DNA of 64,000 nucleotides from Novosphingobium resinovorum (GCF_027922145.1 NZ_BSFC01000030.1:310001-374000), one strand, 5' to 3'. Shown: positions 51,189 through 61,351, counted from the first letter of the stretch. A program made the numbers and translations. Notes: generated by a model from the letters alone, not told the origin.

Positions 51189-51641
51189 TCAGTCCTTCTT
51201 GTGAACCTGCGTGACCGATTCCGGCATCAGCAGTTGCGGCGCCTCGTAGAAGCGGCTGATCTTCCACGTCCCGTCCGCCTTGCGCAGGTCGAGATCGTAA
51301 TAGACGTAGACCTGCACATCGATGCCGGTTTTCGAACGCCCCATGCCGTTGATGTAGGCGTAGACCTGCGCCTCGTCGCCGTTCAGCTTCACGACGCGGA
51401 AGTTGGAAAGGACATGCATGTGATGCGACATGTCCTGGAAAACCTGGGCGTAGAAATCGCGGATCTGCTCGTGGCCTTCGAAGCGCGGCAGGTGAAGGCC
51501 GGTCAGGTCGAGTATCGCGTCCTCGGTAAAGTTGGTCATCATGAAGTCTAGGTCGTCGAGCTTGTCCACGGCCACGCAATAGTTCGTGACGACCTCTTCA
51601 AGGGCGTTCTTCTCGATCAGGTATTCGATGCCATCAACCAT
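51189..51641 (-). CDS. NTF2-like (SnoaL-type) protein
   Basis: 150 residues beginning MVDGIEYLIEKNALEEVVTN, then YCVAVDKLDDLDFMMTNF and the conical fold ending WKISRFYEAPQLLMPESV. The start follows CGGAGAAATGAC; an alternative ATG 12 codons upstream overlaps the GMC stop. SnoaL-like proteins act as isomerases, dehydratases or small oxygenase subunits. It lies between GMC and PhyH genes in the same operon. Confidence 0.87.
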   Translation of the reverse strand: MVDGIEYLIEKNALEEVVTNYCVAVDKLDDLDFMMTNFTEDAILDLTGLHLPRFEGHEQIRDFYAQVFQDMSHHMHVLSNFRVVKLNGDEAQVYAYINGMGRSKTGIDVQVYVYYDLDLRKADGTWKISRFYEAPQLLMPESVTQVHKKD

Positions 51642-51673
51642 GTCATTTCTCCGTTGTTCGGCCGAGGGCCGGG

Positions 51674-53296
51674 TCATTGCGCAAGCAGGATGTCTGCCGC
51701 TCGCCAGCCCACCGCCATGGCGGGCGCATTGGTGTTGCCCGAGACCAGCGCGGGCATGATCGAGCAGTCCGCCACGCGGAGGCCGGCGACGCCGCGCACC
51801 CGCAGCTGCGGGTCGACTACCGAAGCCGCGTCGCCACCCATGCGACAGGTGCCGGTGCCGTGCAGGCCGCTGGTGGAGAGGCGGCGGAAGCTGTCGAGAA
51901 TGTCCTCGTCGCTTTGGACGTGATCGCCGGGCAGCAGTTCGGCGCCCATCACTCCGGCAAGGGCGGGCTGGGCCATGAAGCGGCGCATGTAGCGCACGCT
52001 CGCGATCGCGGCCTTGCGGTCGTATTCGGTGTCGAGCCAGTTCGGGTGGATCGTCGGCTTGCTCCGTGGGTCGGCGGAGCCCGCATGGACGCTGCCTTCG
52101 CTGGTCAGCTGGAGCAGCTGGCCGTAGACCGAGATGCCGGGCTTGCGATCGACCTTGCCCAGCGGAACGGGGTGATTGTCGTCGCTGAGTGCGAAGGCGT
52201 AGCCGCCAAGGTACAACTGCAGGTCGGTCCGCCCCTGCGGATGCGCGACATTGCAGAACGCGCCCACTTCCCACGGCCCGTTCGCCATCACGCCGCTGCG
52301 GTTGAAGACGTAGCGCAGGACCGATTTGACCAGCCCGATGCCATGGTACTGCTGGCTGATCCCGGCAGGAGCCGTCATGCGGTAGGGCATGGCGTAGGAC
52401 AAGTGCTCGCGCATCTTCTCGCCCACGTCCGGGCTGTGGACCAGCGAGGCGATACCGGCAGCCTTGAGTCGCGCGCCGTCGCCGATGCCGGAGCGTTCGA
52501 GCAGCAGCGGGCTTTCGATCGTGCCGCAGCATACGATGACCTCGCCGCGCACCGCTTCCACCCATTCGGGTCTGCCGTCCTGCTGCAGTCCCACGCCGGT
52601 GACGCGGCCGTCCTCGATCACCACCCGACGCGCGAGCGTGTGCAACATATGCCGGAAGTTCGGCCGCTTGCGAGCCCTGGACACGAACACTCGCCCGCCG
52701 CTTTCGCGCCGTCCGTTGCGGATGTTGTGGCTGTAGTACCCGATCCGGTCGCCCGCCGTGGCGTTGAGGTCGTCAGTCTCGCTAAGCCCCATGGCCTTGC
52801 CTGCCGCAATGATCGCATCGGTCAGGGGATAGCGGATGTCGCCGGGCGTGATCCGCACCGGCCCGCCCGAACCTCTCGTCTCGCTGCCGCCAAGGGTGTG
52901 ATCCTCCAGCGCCCGGTACGCTGCGGTCATGCTGGCCGCGTTCCAGCCGGTGCAGCCCATGTCCGCCCAGTCGTCGTAGTCGTGCGCTTCGCCCCGGCTC
53001 CAGATCATGCCGTTGATCGCGGACGAGCCGCCCAGCCCGCGCCCGCGAATCCAGACTTCAGGCATCTGGCTTTCCGGGTAGCGTAAGTCGGCCATCTGGT
53101 AGGCCCAGATATGGTCAGGGCTGTTGACCAGCTTCGCGATACCCTTGGGCATGTCGACCAGCAGCGAGGCATTCTCGCCGCCGGCCTCCACCAGCAGGAC
53201 ACGGTGCGCGGGATTGCGCGACAGCCGTTCGGCCAGCACCGATCCTGCGGAACCCGCGCCGATGATGACGAAATCCCATTGCGAGGACGTCGTCAC
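51674..53296 (-). CDS. GMC family FAD oxidoreductase (choline dehydrogenase-like)
   Basis: 540 residues. The FAD Rossmann loop is FVIIGAGSAGSVLAERLS, signature 1 is GRGLGGSSAINGMIWSRG near residue 85, and the C-terminal active-site region is LHGTGTCRMGG with NTNAPAMAVG. It oxidises an alcohol to an aldehyde/ketone, passing electrons to a quinone or other acceptor. It follows the TonB receptor by 28 bases, so import and oxidation of the same compound is likely. Confidence 0.93.
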   Translation of the reverse strand: MTTSSQWDFVIIGAGSAGSVLAERLSRNPAHRVLLVEAGGENASLLVDMPKGIAKLVNSPDHIWAYQMADLRYPESQMPEVWIRGRGLGGSSAINGMIWSRGEAHDYDDWADMGCTGWNAASMTAAYRALEDHTLGGSETRGSGGPVRITPGDIRYPLTDAIIAAGKAMGLSETDDLNATAGDRIGYYSHNIRNGRRESGGRVFVSRARKRPNFRHMLHTLARRVVIEDGRVTGVGLQQDGRPEWVEAVRGEVIVCCGTIESPLLLERSGIGDGARLKAAGIASLVHSPDVGEKMREHLSYAMPYRMTAPAGISQQYHGIGLVKSVLRYVFNRSGVMANGPWEVGAFCNVAHPQGRTDLQLYLGGYAFALSDDNHPVPLGKVDRKPGISVYGQLLQLTSEGSVHAGSADPRSKPTIHPNWLDTEYDRKAAIASVRYMRRFMAQPALAGVMGAELLPGDHVQSDEDILDSFRRLSTSGLHGTGTCRMGGDAASVVDPQLRVRGVAGLRVADCSIMPALVSGNTNAPAMAVGWRAADILLAQ

Positions 53297-53324
53297 GTCA
53301 CGGCTCCTTTTTTCGCGAGATGCT

Positions 53325-55622
53325 TCACAGGTCGAACTTGAAGGTCACGCCGTACTCGCGCGGCGACGTGTAGGAGACCTGGTTGAACAAACCGGGGTTG
53401 TTCGTGACCGCTTCGACGTAGTGATTGTTGGCAAGGTTGCGCACCCAGGCTTCCAGCGTCCAGCGGCCGTCATCGGGCGACCAGCCCAAGGTCGCGTTGA
53501 CGAAATGCGTCGGCTGGATGCGAACCAGCGGCTGCCCCTGAAGGCCCTGCAGCAGCTTGGTGTCGGTGTACGTATAAAGCACGTTGGCCCGCGCCTCGCC
53601 GCCGCCGACGGCGGTTTCATACGTCGCCCCCGCCGATGCCGACCACTTCGGCGAGTTCTGCAGCGGCCGCCCGCTCAGATCGACGATGGCGCCGCTCGGG
53701 TCGAGGAAGTCGAACGTCTTGTACTTGGCGTCGAGGTAGGCGAGCGAGCCGGTCAGGGTCAGCCCGTCGACCGGCAGAGCGGTGGCTTCGAGTTCGAAGC
53801 CCTTGATCTCGGCCTTGGCGGCGTTGAAGATCGAGGTACCGATCGTCGTGCCGTCGGGCAGGATGTAGTTCTGCGCCACCTGCATGTCGCGGTAGTTGGT
53901 GTAGAAGCCCGCCAGATTGAGGCGCAGGCGGCGGTCCAGCAAGTCGGTCTTCACGCCCGCCTCGAAGGTATCGACCTTTTCCGGATTGAACGGGCCGATG
54001 TCCGATGCCTGACCTAGCCGTCCGACGAACCCGCCCGACTTGAACCCGCGCGCCCAAGAGGCGTAGATCAGCGTGTCGGGGGTGACCTTGTAGTCGATGC
54101 CCAGCTTCCAGCCGACGTTGTCCCACGACTGCTTGCCCCTGGCACGGAAACCGCCGAGCAGGACGTCGCCGCAGCTGCCTTCGTGGGTGCAGTACAGGCC
54201 GACCCCGTCGGGATTGTAGTAGTTGTCGGTGCCAGCGACCATCTCGGTCGTCTCGTGCGTGTAACGGATCCCCGCCTGCACGCGCAGCTTGTCGGTCAGG
54301 TCCACATACGTCTGCGCGAAGAGCGAACCGGACCAGTTGTCCTGATCCTGCGGCAGATTCTGGCGCAGACCCGGGGCGAAGGCTTCAAGGCGCACGCTGT
54401 TGAAGTGGTCGTAGTGCGTCTTCATGTAGAAGCCGCCCGCCTGGAACTTGATCGCGTCGCTGAGGTCGGCAGCGGTGCGCAGTTCCTGGCTGAACTGCCA
54501 GCCGCGCGTGCCACGGAAGGTGTCGATGCCGAGGCCGACGACGGCGTCGTTGTCGGTGAATTCCTCCAGATGGAAGCTCTTGTAGCCGGTGATCGCGGTG
54601 ATGTCGCCGATCGGCGTATTGCTGACGTTGGCGGTCAGCGTGGCGCGGTAGTTGTCCATGTTGCTGAGATCGGGGCCGAAGTCGCGCGCGCTGTAGTACT
54701 TCTTGGGCGCGCGGCACGGCGCGGTATCGGAAGCACAGGGGGAGGCGTACATCGGCAGGACCTGGCCCGTCGTCATCGTCCCGGCGGGCACGTAGATGGC
54801 GTAGTCCGGTCCCGTCGATCCGTTGACGATGACGGGCGAACCGTTGCGCGAACGCCCGTATTCGCCGCTCAGCGTCACATCCACGTCAGCGGTAGGCGTG
54901 TAGCGCAAGTAGGCGCGCAGCACGGTGACGTTGCGGCTGCCCATGTCGGAGCCATCGACGATGTTGGTGTAGAAACCGTCGCGCTGGGTGTGCATCGCGG
55001 AAATCTTGCCCGCGAGAATCCCGTCGATCAGGGGGGCATCCACGGCAGCCTTGATGTCCATGCGGCCCCAGTTGCCGTACGTCACCTCACCGCGAACGCC
55101 GAAGGTCCCGGTGGGCTGGCGCGTCATCACGTTGACGACGCCGCCGGTGGTGTTGGCGCCGAACAGCGTGCCTTGCGGCCCGCGCAGCACCTCGATCCGG
55201 TCAACGTCGAACAGGTCAAGCAGCGCACCCATCGAGAAGTACTGTGGCACGCCGTCCTGCACGATCGACACGGTGTTGCCGGCGAACGGGTCGGGCTCGA
55301 CCACACCGATGCCGCGGATCGTGAAGACCGCGCTGTTGGGCGTGTTGGTGAAGTTGTTGATCTGGAGGTTGGGGATGGTCCCCTGCAGGCCCTTGAGATC
55401 GACCGCCTTGAGGTTTTCGATCGCCTCGCCGGTGACGGCGGTGACCGCGATCGGCACCGACTGGATGTTCTCGGACCGCTTCTGCGCGGTCACGACGATT
55501 TCCTGAAGCCCTTCGTGAGGCGTGGTGTTGGCGGAACTGTCTTGCGCGCGAACCGGCACGGCAGTGACCAGGCAGGCGGCAATCGCGCACGCAGCCGTGC
55601 GGGTATACAAGAAACTGACCAT
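53325..55622 (-). CDS. TonB-dependent outer-membrane receptor
   Basis: 765 residues. The signal peptide ends AVPVRAQ. The plug opens at QEIVVTAQKRSENIQSVP and contains IEVLRGPQGTLFGANTTGG. The barrel ends YGVTFKFDL. GAGGGGAGAAA precedes the ATG. It lies downstream of a TetR gene and upstream of GMC, NTF2-like and PhyH genes on the same strand. Confidence 0.95.
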   Translation of the reverse strand: MVSFLYTRTAACAIAACLVTAVPVRAQDSSANTTPHEGLQEIVVTAQKRSENIQSVPIAVTAVTGEAIENLKAVDLKGLQGTIPNLQINNFTNTPNSAVFTIRGIGVVEPDPFAGNTVSIVQDGVPQYFSMGALLDLFDVDRIEVLRGPQGTLFGANTTGGVVNVMTRQPTGTFGVRGEVTYGNWGRMDIKAAVDAPLIDGILAGKISAMHTQRDGFYTNIVDGSDMGSRNVTVLRAYLRYTPTADVDVTLSGEYGRSRNGSPVIVNGSTGPDYAIYVPAGTMTTGQVLPMYASPCASDTAPCRAPKKYYSARDFGPDLSNMDNYRATLTANVSNTPIGDITAITGYKSFHLEEFTDNDAVVGLGIDTFRGTRGWQFSQELRTAADLSDAIKFQAGGFYMKTHYDHFNSVRLEAFAPGLRQNLPQDQDNWSGSLFAQTYVDLTDKLRVQAGIRYTHETTEMVAGTDNYYNPDGVGLYCTHEGSCGDVLLGGFRARGKQSWDNVGWKLGIDYKVTPDTLIYASWARGFKSGGFVGRLGQASDIGPFNPEKVDTFEAGVKTDLLDRRLRLNLAGFYTNYRDMQVAQNYILPDGTTIGTSIFNAAKAEIKGFELEATALPVDGLTLTGSLAYLDAKYKTFDFLDPSGAIVDLSGRPLQNSPKWSASAGATYETAVGGGEARANVLYTYTDTKLLQGLQGQPLVRIQPTHFVNATLGWSPDDGRWTLEAWVRNLANNHYVEAVTNNPGLFNQVSYTSPREYGVTFKFDL

Positions 55623-55728
55623 TTTCTCCCCTCTCCCTAAGGCGCGCTCCCGATTTTCAGGTGCTTTTGCTGCGCCTCAATTCTCCAAGCTTGCCGCCGA
55701 TATACGGCGGACATTTTTATGTCGTCTT

Positions 55729-55738
55729 GTTGTACAAC
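55729..55738. promoter_or_regulatory. Candidate operator upstream of TonB receptor
   Basis: GTTGTACAAC is a perfect 10-base palindrome, 107 bases before the receptor ATG, in the gap between it and the TetR gene. Plausible TetR site, but short. Confidence 0.3.
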
Positions 55739-55843
55739 GAATTTGCATAAAGAATCGGCGGTCGGCACCTCGCACTTTGGCGAGGCGGCTCACACCGGGA
55801 AGCGGTCGCAGCGGCGCTCAGATGGGAGAGGTGAGAAACGCCC

Positions 55844-56431
55844 TCAGTGGAGCGGGAAAACGCTCTGGAGAAGGTCGCGCAGCGTCTGCTTCTGGCGCTC
55901 GGCCGGCCATCCGGCTCGGTCCTGGGATACGAGCGAGGCTATCCCGTTGACCAGGATCTGGATGCGCGTCGCCGCCAGAACGCAGTCGACGGCTTCCGGG
56001 AATTGCCCCGCGTCTTGGGCGCTCTTGATCAGGCGCAGGAACAGATGGTGCGCGTTGCTGGTGCCTTCGCGCCATTCGCGCGTCACGTCGGGTTCGGCCG
56101 GCGCCATGCCCCAGAAGGCGAACCAGGTGTGCCAGTTGCGCCAGCGCTCTTCTGTGATCGGCAACAGCTCTTCAAGTGTCTCGATCAGGGGGCGGTTGGT
56201 GCGAACGGCCTCGTCGATCAGCCCTTCGGCCATCCGCCGCGCGACTTGGTGCGTGAAGACCAGCATCTCCAGCTTGCTGCTGAAGTAATGCGAAACGACG
56301 GTGGTGCTGTACCCGACGCGGGATGCGACTTCACGGATCGTGACGGCCTGCACGCCCTGCTCATAAACCAGCTGGTCCACGACCTGCGCGATTTGCAGAC
56401 GGCGTTCGTCGTGGTCTACTACGCGCGGCAT
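55844..56431 (-). CDS. TetR/AcrR family transcriptional regulator
   Basis: 195 residues. The HTH is VYEQGVQAVTIREVASRVGY then STTVVSHYFSSKLEML. The C-terminal domain has TetR_C-type helices. It resembles BetI-like regulators in length and in the start MPRVVDHDERRLQIAQVV. First gene of the 56.4-50.2 kb minus series; likely autoregulates and controls the receptor and oxidoreductases. Confidence 0.9.
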   Translation of the reverse strand: MPRVVDHDERRLQIAQVVDQLVYEQGVQAVTIREVASRVGYSTTVVSHYFSSKLEMLVFTHQVARRMAEGLIDEAVRTNRPLIETLEELLPITEERWRNWHTWFAFWGMAPAEPDVTREWREGTSNAHHLFLRLIKSAQDAGQFPEAVDCVLAATRIQILVNGIASLVSQDRAGWPAERQKQTLRDLLQSVFPLH

Positions 56432-57312
56432 GCCGTATCAGCCAGTTTGCGGTGGACCTGCATGGTCTTGCGCATAGACCAGCGAGAGGTGTCCCGGCAA
56501 TTGGGACCATTGAGATTTCCAGTCGGAGACTAGGTCGTGACCCCATAAATTGATCGTTGAGGGGAGCCAGAAGGCTCCTCACAAGATTGCCGATGGTAAG
56601 CTTCATCCGCACAGCTTGGTTTCGTGACCCCGATGCCGATCCGGTAGATCAGGACTATGATTGCCCTGCCTCTATTCGAGTGAACGCGGATACGGCTTAA
56701 GCTGCGCGGAGGTCGATGACCACCGTGTGCTGAACGGGATATTCTGGGTGCTGCGATCTCGCGTGCCGTGGCGCGATTTGCCGGAGCTTTATGGCCCGCG
56801 CACCACCTGGTACAACCGCTTCGTGCGATGGACGATCCGTGGTTCGGCAGGCCAAGACCTGGTGCTGCGCTTGCCGGAACGCGAGCACATCGACCTTAGG
56901 AGCATCGTGCGGACCTATCTTGCCAATGGCGAGGCGAAGGCGGCACCGGCTTCCGGGGCGATCGACACCTGGTCGCCCTGAGGCAGCTATGTCGGAATAG
57001 CCGTGCTGGAAGACAAGAATCGGGTGCTCGTAGGCGGTAGCGAATAATCAAGTGGCGTGAGGTTCTACGCGGCCAAAGATGCGACTATCGCCAATAAGCG
57101 CGTGTTGCTCGCAGACTATATCGGCCGGCGTGCGCGTATCCGTGACTTGGGGGGCAGCGGCATCCGGACGAATATGCGAAGGTCCCGTCTAAGGAAACCT
57201 GCATCCCCGTTAATGGTGAGGTCCTGCCTGCCCGAAAATAGACGCGGGCCAGCATAAAGGAAAAGGCCGCAGTGAGATCGCTGCGGCCTTTTCCTCCTCG
57301 GTGTCCGCCACG
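56432..57312. other. Decayed mobile-element region, 881 bases
   Basis: Apart from the transposase remnant, only short disrupted frames are seen. GGTCGTGACCCC at 56533 and a related TCGTGACCCC at 56622 may be old insertion-sequence ends. Stop codons break every frame between 56985 and 57240. Confidence 0.5.
56661..56831 (+). pseudogene. IS5-family transposase remnant
   Basis: The segment VDDHRVLNGIFWVLRSRVPW with RDLPELYGPRTTWYNRFVRW is the conserved N-terminal region of IS5-group (IS1031-like) transposases. What follows does not continue the transposase, and the DDE catalytic residues are missing. Not functional. Confidence 0.7.
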
Positions 57313-58155
57313 TTATTTGAGCGCGAACCCCAGCGCGTTCAGGGCTTCGCGCAGACGGTGCCGACCGTTCAGCGATGCTCCGCTGCGGCTGCGAGCGAGA
57401 ATGGTCCTGATCCATCCGATCGGGTCCTGCCCTTGTGATCGCTGGAAGGTGCGGGCCACCTCGTCATAGGCGGCAATCGCCGGGCGCTGATCATCGAGTC
57501 GATATCGCCCTTGGTGCAGGACCGCGTCCTGTGTAAGGCGCGGCTTGACGGCGGCGGGGCGATCCTCGTCCTCGAACCCAACCACCAGCCCGAACACGAC
57601 TGCGGCATGGGGCGGCAGGCCGACAAGCTCGGCGACGGCTTCTGGTTCGTTGCGCAAGGCGCCGATATAGACGGTGCCAAGCCCCAGCGATTCTGCAGCA
57701 ACGACTGCATTCTGCGCGGCCAGGGCAGCATCGACGGCGGCCACCGTCCAGCTTTCCAGGTAGGCTAGGCCCTCTACGGACACTCCCTCGTCGCCGGCGA
57801 TCAGATGCGCGCGCGCGAGGTCGGCCACCCACAGCAGGATCAACGGGGCGGCGGTGATGTGGGCCTGGCCGCCGGCCAGCCGCGCCAGTTTTTGCCGCTG
57901 ATGTACATCGCTGACCGCGACCACGCTCCACAACTGCAGGTTGGAAGAACTGGCAGCGGACTGCGCCGCAGCGATTAGCGTGGGTACGGTTCCGTCGGGT
58001 AAGGGATCGCTGCGATAAGCGCGCACGCTTCTGTGGGCGACGAGCCGGGCGATCGTATCGTTCCAAAGTATTGGCGGCATGCCGGCACCGCCGTAGCGCA
58101 CCGCTAATGCTTCGTGTGCGGGGTCACTCCGAGGGTCATCGAGAGCCATGATCAT
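57313..58155 (-). CDS. NADPH-dependent nitroreductase family protein (NfsA/FRP-like)
   Basis: 280 residues. RSVRAYRSDPLPDGTVPTLI is the FMN-phosphate binding region and AAQSAASSSNLQLWSVVAVS continues it. A second FMN contact region is ESLGLGTVYIGALRN. The C-terminal extension after FGLVVGFEDED is typical of NfsA-type enzymes. It reduces nitro or quinone compounds with two electrons. Divergent from the aldo/keto reductase over 203 bases. Confidence 0.88.
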   Translation of the reverse strand: MIMALDDPRSDPAHEALAVRYGGAGMPPILWNDTIARLVAHRSVRAYRSDPLPDGTVPTLIAAAQSAASSSNLQLWSVVAVSDVHQRQKLARLAGGQAHITAAPLILLWVADLARAHLIAGDEGVSVEGLAYLESWTVAAVDAALAAQNAVVAAESLGLGTVYIGALRNEPEAVAELVGLPPHAAVVFGLVVGFEDEDRPAAVKPRLTQDAVLHQGRYRLDDQRPAIAAYDEVARTFQRSQGQDPIGWIRTILARSRSGASLNGRHRLREALNALGFALK

Positions 58156-58358
58156 CCTTTCGGTTCGTTGCTGCCGAAAAATATGAACTTTGTGTCTTTC
58201 GCGTCGTATGAAATCTGCACATCGTCCTATGAGTTTGGAGAGACAAACATCGCGTCTCGCTCATCTGCTGTTGATACTTGTTCAAGCGGCCGATGTTTGC
58301 TTTTCACCGGGCGCATGCGAGCTAAAGAGCGGCATCGATCATGGGATCAAGGACCATC

Positions 58359-59408
58359 ATGCAATACCGCAAACTCGGCCGTACCGACCTTAATGTCAGT
58401 CTGATCTGCCTCGGCACGATGACCTGGGGCTCGCAGAACACCGAGGCGGAGGCGCACGCACAGCTCGACTATGCGATCGGCGCGGGGGTCAATTTCCTCG
58501 ATACCGCCGAAGCCTATCCGGTCACCCCTGTGAGCCGTGAAACGCAAGGACGCACCGAGGAATACATCGGCAGTTGGCTCGCCGCGCGCGGTCGGCGCGA
58601 CGACGTCATCGTGGCAACCAAGGTCGCAGGCCCATCGCGCGATCCAGTACGTGAGTTTCGCGGTGGCGGCAATCGCCTCGACCGGCGTAACATCCACGCT
58701 GCGATCGACGACAGCCTCATGCGGCTGCGAACGGATTACGTCGACTTGTACCAGGTTCACTGGCCGGACCGCTCGGTACCCTCTTTCGGGGTGCGCGGCA
58801 TCAGTGCCCTCGCCGATGCGCCCGAGACGGTGCCGATCGAGGAGACGCTCGATGCGCTGGCGGAACTGGTGAAGGCTGGCAAGGTGCGCCATTTCGGGGT
58901 TTCAAACGAGACGCCCTGGGGTGTTTCGGAATACCTGCGCCTTGCCGCCGAAAAGAAGCTGCCACGCATTGCCTCGATCCAGAACGCCTACAATCTGCTC
59001 AACCGCATCTACGAGATCGGGCTTTCGGAATTTTCTCTGCGCGAAGCTATCAGCCTGTTGGCCTATTCCCCCTCGGGTGGCGGCAATCTTACCGGCAAGT
59101 ATCTGGGCGGCATCGTACCCGCAGGGTCGCGCCGCGATGTAGCCAAGCAATTCGGTCGCTATGACCTGCCGGGACAAGCTCCGGCCAGTGCCCGTTACGT
59201 CGCCATCGCGCAGGCTCACGGAATCGATCCAGCGCAGTTCGCGCTGGCGTTCGTCAACAGCCGCCCGTTCGTGACCTCGACGATCATCGGCGCGACGTCG
59301 CTCGATCAGCTCAAGTCCGATATCGCCAGCGTGGATGTCACGCTTCCCATTGAGGCAATTGCGGCCATTGATGCCGTGCACCGCGAAAATCCCGATCCTT
59401 GCCCGTAA
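58359..59408 (+). CDS. tas: Aldo/keto reductase, Tas-like
   Basis: 349 residues starting MQYRKLGRTDLNVSLICLGT. Catalytic Asp/Tyr are in DTAEAYPVTP, Lys in VATKVAGPSR and His in YQVHWPDR. Near-full-length pattern agreement with E. coli Tas (346 residues), including AFVNSRPFVTSTIIGATSLD at the C-terminal NADP site. AAGGACC precedes the ATG. Reduces aldehydes or ketones with NADPH; in vivo substrate uncertain. Confidence 0.9.
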   Translation: MQYRKLGRTDLNVSLICLGTMTWGSQNTEAEAHAQLDYAIGAGVNFLDTAEAYPVTPVSRETQGRTEEYIGSWLAARGRRDDVIVATKVAGPSRDPVREFRGGGNRLDRRNIHAAIDDSLMRLRTDYVDLYQVHWPDRSVPSFGVRGISALADAPETVPIEETLDALAELVKAGKVRHFGVSNETPWGVSEYLRLAAEKKLPRIASIQNAYNLLNRIYEIGLSEFSLREAISLLAYSPSGGGNLTGKYLGGIVPAGSRRDVAKQFGRYDLPGQAPASARYVAIAQAHGIDPAQFALAFVNSRPFVTSTIIGATSLDQLKSDIASVDVTLPIEAIAAIDAVHRENPDPCP

Positions 59409-59550
59409 CCGCAGGGAATCGGTTCAGGGCATCCGTCTTCTCCAAATCCTCAAATGGTGCTCAAGGTGAGTGAGGCGCGAAGGTCATCACTGATGCTGTG
59501 TGTCGGTGAATGCAGATTCAACGGGCTGCAGGGCTACAGAGTGCTCCCCG

Positions 59551-61338
59551 CTACTTCCGTTTTCCGAAGAATGCGCCGGAGTAAACCGCGTCCGCTGGTC
59601 CGCCCGGTGATACCCGGGTGAAGAACTCGAACGCGCCGCCGATTTCTTCTCCTCCGGGGCCATAGAGGCTGCCGCGAATGGACCCGTCACTGTGCCCGGG
59701 CGCATCGAACAGCAAGGTGTCGAAAGCGTAGGCGTTGCCTGTCGCGCTGAACGTCATGGAGGGAAGGTTGATGGCCTCGTTTGCCGCCGTCCAGGCCGCT
59801 GCGTTGAAAGTGCCATCGACCCTGGCGGCCGCGAAGTCGATCGTGATCGCGGTAGTACCCTTCAAGGTGAGCTGCCCCATGTCGGCAAGGCGTTCGCCAG
59901 ACCCCAGCACGGTGGCGCTGAAATGCGCGGTCCCCGTGGATGGCAATGTGCCACTGATGGTGCGGGCGCCATAGGAGAACCAGGTGGACAGGCTGTGCCG
60001 GACGGCGTCGCCGATGGGGCGGTCTTCGCGCCAGTGCCCGAAGCTGCTGTAGGTCAGCGCGATCTCGGGGTTGCCGGTCCCGGGCTTGAACATCTCGAGC
60101 CGATAGGTGTTGTCGCCGTTTCGAACCTCATACACGTCGAAGCGGTTATCGCTTTGCGCGGCGATCCGGTCAGTCGGAAGGAAGGTCACGTTCTGGAAGC
60201 GGGGGTCGTTGATGAGGAACATCGGCGTCACGCCGCCAGAGGCGTCGAACTCCACGCTGCCGAAGGTCGCGGGCAGGTAATAGGCTGCGCTGTCCGAAGA
60301 CGTTGCCCCGGTTCGCTGCGATGCCACCGACGTGCCCTGAAGCGAAGAGTATTTTCGCGCACCCTGGTCAAGTACGGTCAGGCTGGCGTCGATGCCATCG
60401 CGCAAGCGGGTGCCGGCGAAGGCGCCCGTGAACGTGGCGTCCGTGCCATCGTTGCCAAGGATGGTCCCGCCGATTTCCGCAGCTCCCGGGCCATAGAGCG
60501 CACCGGAAATGGAAGAGCGGTAGGTGCTTCCTTCACGCCCGCCGAAGTTGAAATAGCCGGTGAGCCCGCCGTTTGCACCAAGATATCCTGCACCCTGCCA
60601 TGTGGAGCAGCAGCTCGAATAATCGACGTCGTTATTATACTCGCCTGCCTGGCCTGACATGGCGAAAAGCCCATGGGCAAAATCGAGCGAAAAAGTGCCG
60701 TCACCGATGACGCTTCGCGGGAAGTACCCGGCCGGAGAAGCAACGCCGAACAAGTCGATGTCGTAAGTCGCGCTTCCGCTGACGGGAAGCTGGGCTATCC
60801 TGGTCGGAAAGCCGTAGACGAAGACGTCGAACTGGAGATCACTTGCGCTGGTACGGCGCTGCCACAGTCCGAGGGAAACACTCTGTGTGCCGACGCCGAT
60901 ACGCTTCGGATTGAATAATGTGAGGGATTCGCGGCCGCCGTCCAGCTGGCGTGTGAAAAGCGCATCGCCAGCCTCACTGTCACCGAGAGATTGCGCCGTG
61001 CCGAACGTCGACGAAACGCCGCTGCCGGACACCGAGTAGGCTTTAGCCGCGGCATCGTAGCGAAAAGTCAGCGGCGCGCTCTGCGCCGACGAGGTCATGA
61101 CCACATCGCCCTGATCCGTGAGGCGCTGCGCCGTATGCGTGGACGAGGTCGAAAAGTCAGTGGTGCCCGCCCCGGCACCAAGCGCATGCGGGGGAGACGC
61201 CGGAGTGGGAGCGGGGCTGGGCGTCGGCGTAGGAGCCGGTGTGCTGTTTACATCGCCGCCGCCGCATGCCGAGAGAGTTAGGCTGAGCGCCGCCAGTGAG
61301 GCCGTTGCAAGAAGACGTGCGGTATCTGTCCAAGTCAC
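59551..61338 (-). CDS. Surface lipoprotein with duplicated TbpB-like barrel domains
   Basis: 595 residues. The GTG start after GGGGGAATA gives a signal peptide with lipobox LTLSACGGG, then a Pro/Thr-rich linker (PTPTPSPAPTPASPP). Two barrel units share a motif: SGALYGPGAAEIGG then FTGAFAGTR near the middle, and RGSLYGPGGEEIGG then YSGAFFGKRK at the end, the hallmark of transferrin-binding-protein-B-like lipoproteins. Gly after the lipid Cys favours outer-membrane sorting. It follows the Slam gene by 13 bases and is very likely its substrate. Ligand unknown (heme, metal-binding protein or siderophore complex). Confidence 0.88.
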   Translation of the reverse strand: MTWTDTARLLATASLAALSLTLSACGGGDVNSTPAPTPTPSPAPTPASPPHALGAGAGTTDFSTSSTHTAQRLTDQGDVVMTSSAQSAPLTFRYDAAAKAYSVSGSGVSSTFGTAQSLGDSEAGDALFTRQLDGGRESLTLFNPKRIGVGTQSVSLGLWQRRTSASDLQFDVFVYGFPTRIAQLPVSGSATYDIDLFGVASPAGYFPRSVIGDGTFSLDFAHGLFAMSGQAGEYNNDVDYSSCCSTWQGAGYLGANGGLTGYFNFGGREGSTYRSSISGALYGPGAAEIGGTILGNDGTDATFTGAFAGTRLRDGIDASLTVLDQGARKYSSLQGTSVASQRTGATSSDSAAYYLPATFGSVEFDASGGVTPMFLINDPRFQNVTFLPTDRIAAQSDNRFDVYEVRNGDNTYRLEMFKPGTGNPEIALTYSSFGHWREDRPIGDAVRHSLSTWFSYGARTISGTLPSTGTAHFSATVLGSGERLADMGQLTLKGTTAITIDFAAARVDGTFNAAAWTAANEAINLPSMTFSATGNAYAFDTLLFDAPGHSDGSIRGSLYGPGGEEIGGAFEFFTRVSPGGPADAVYSGAFFGKRK

Positions 61339-61351
61339 GAACCTATTCCCC

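Noticed and set aside
57057..57257. 66-codon plus frame in the decayed mobile-element region
   Set aside because: Neighbouring frames are broken by stops and the product matches nothing; treated as debris.
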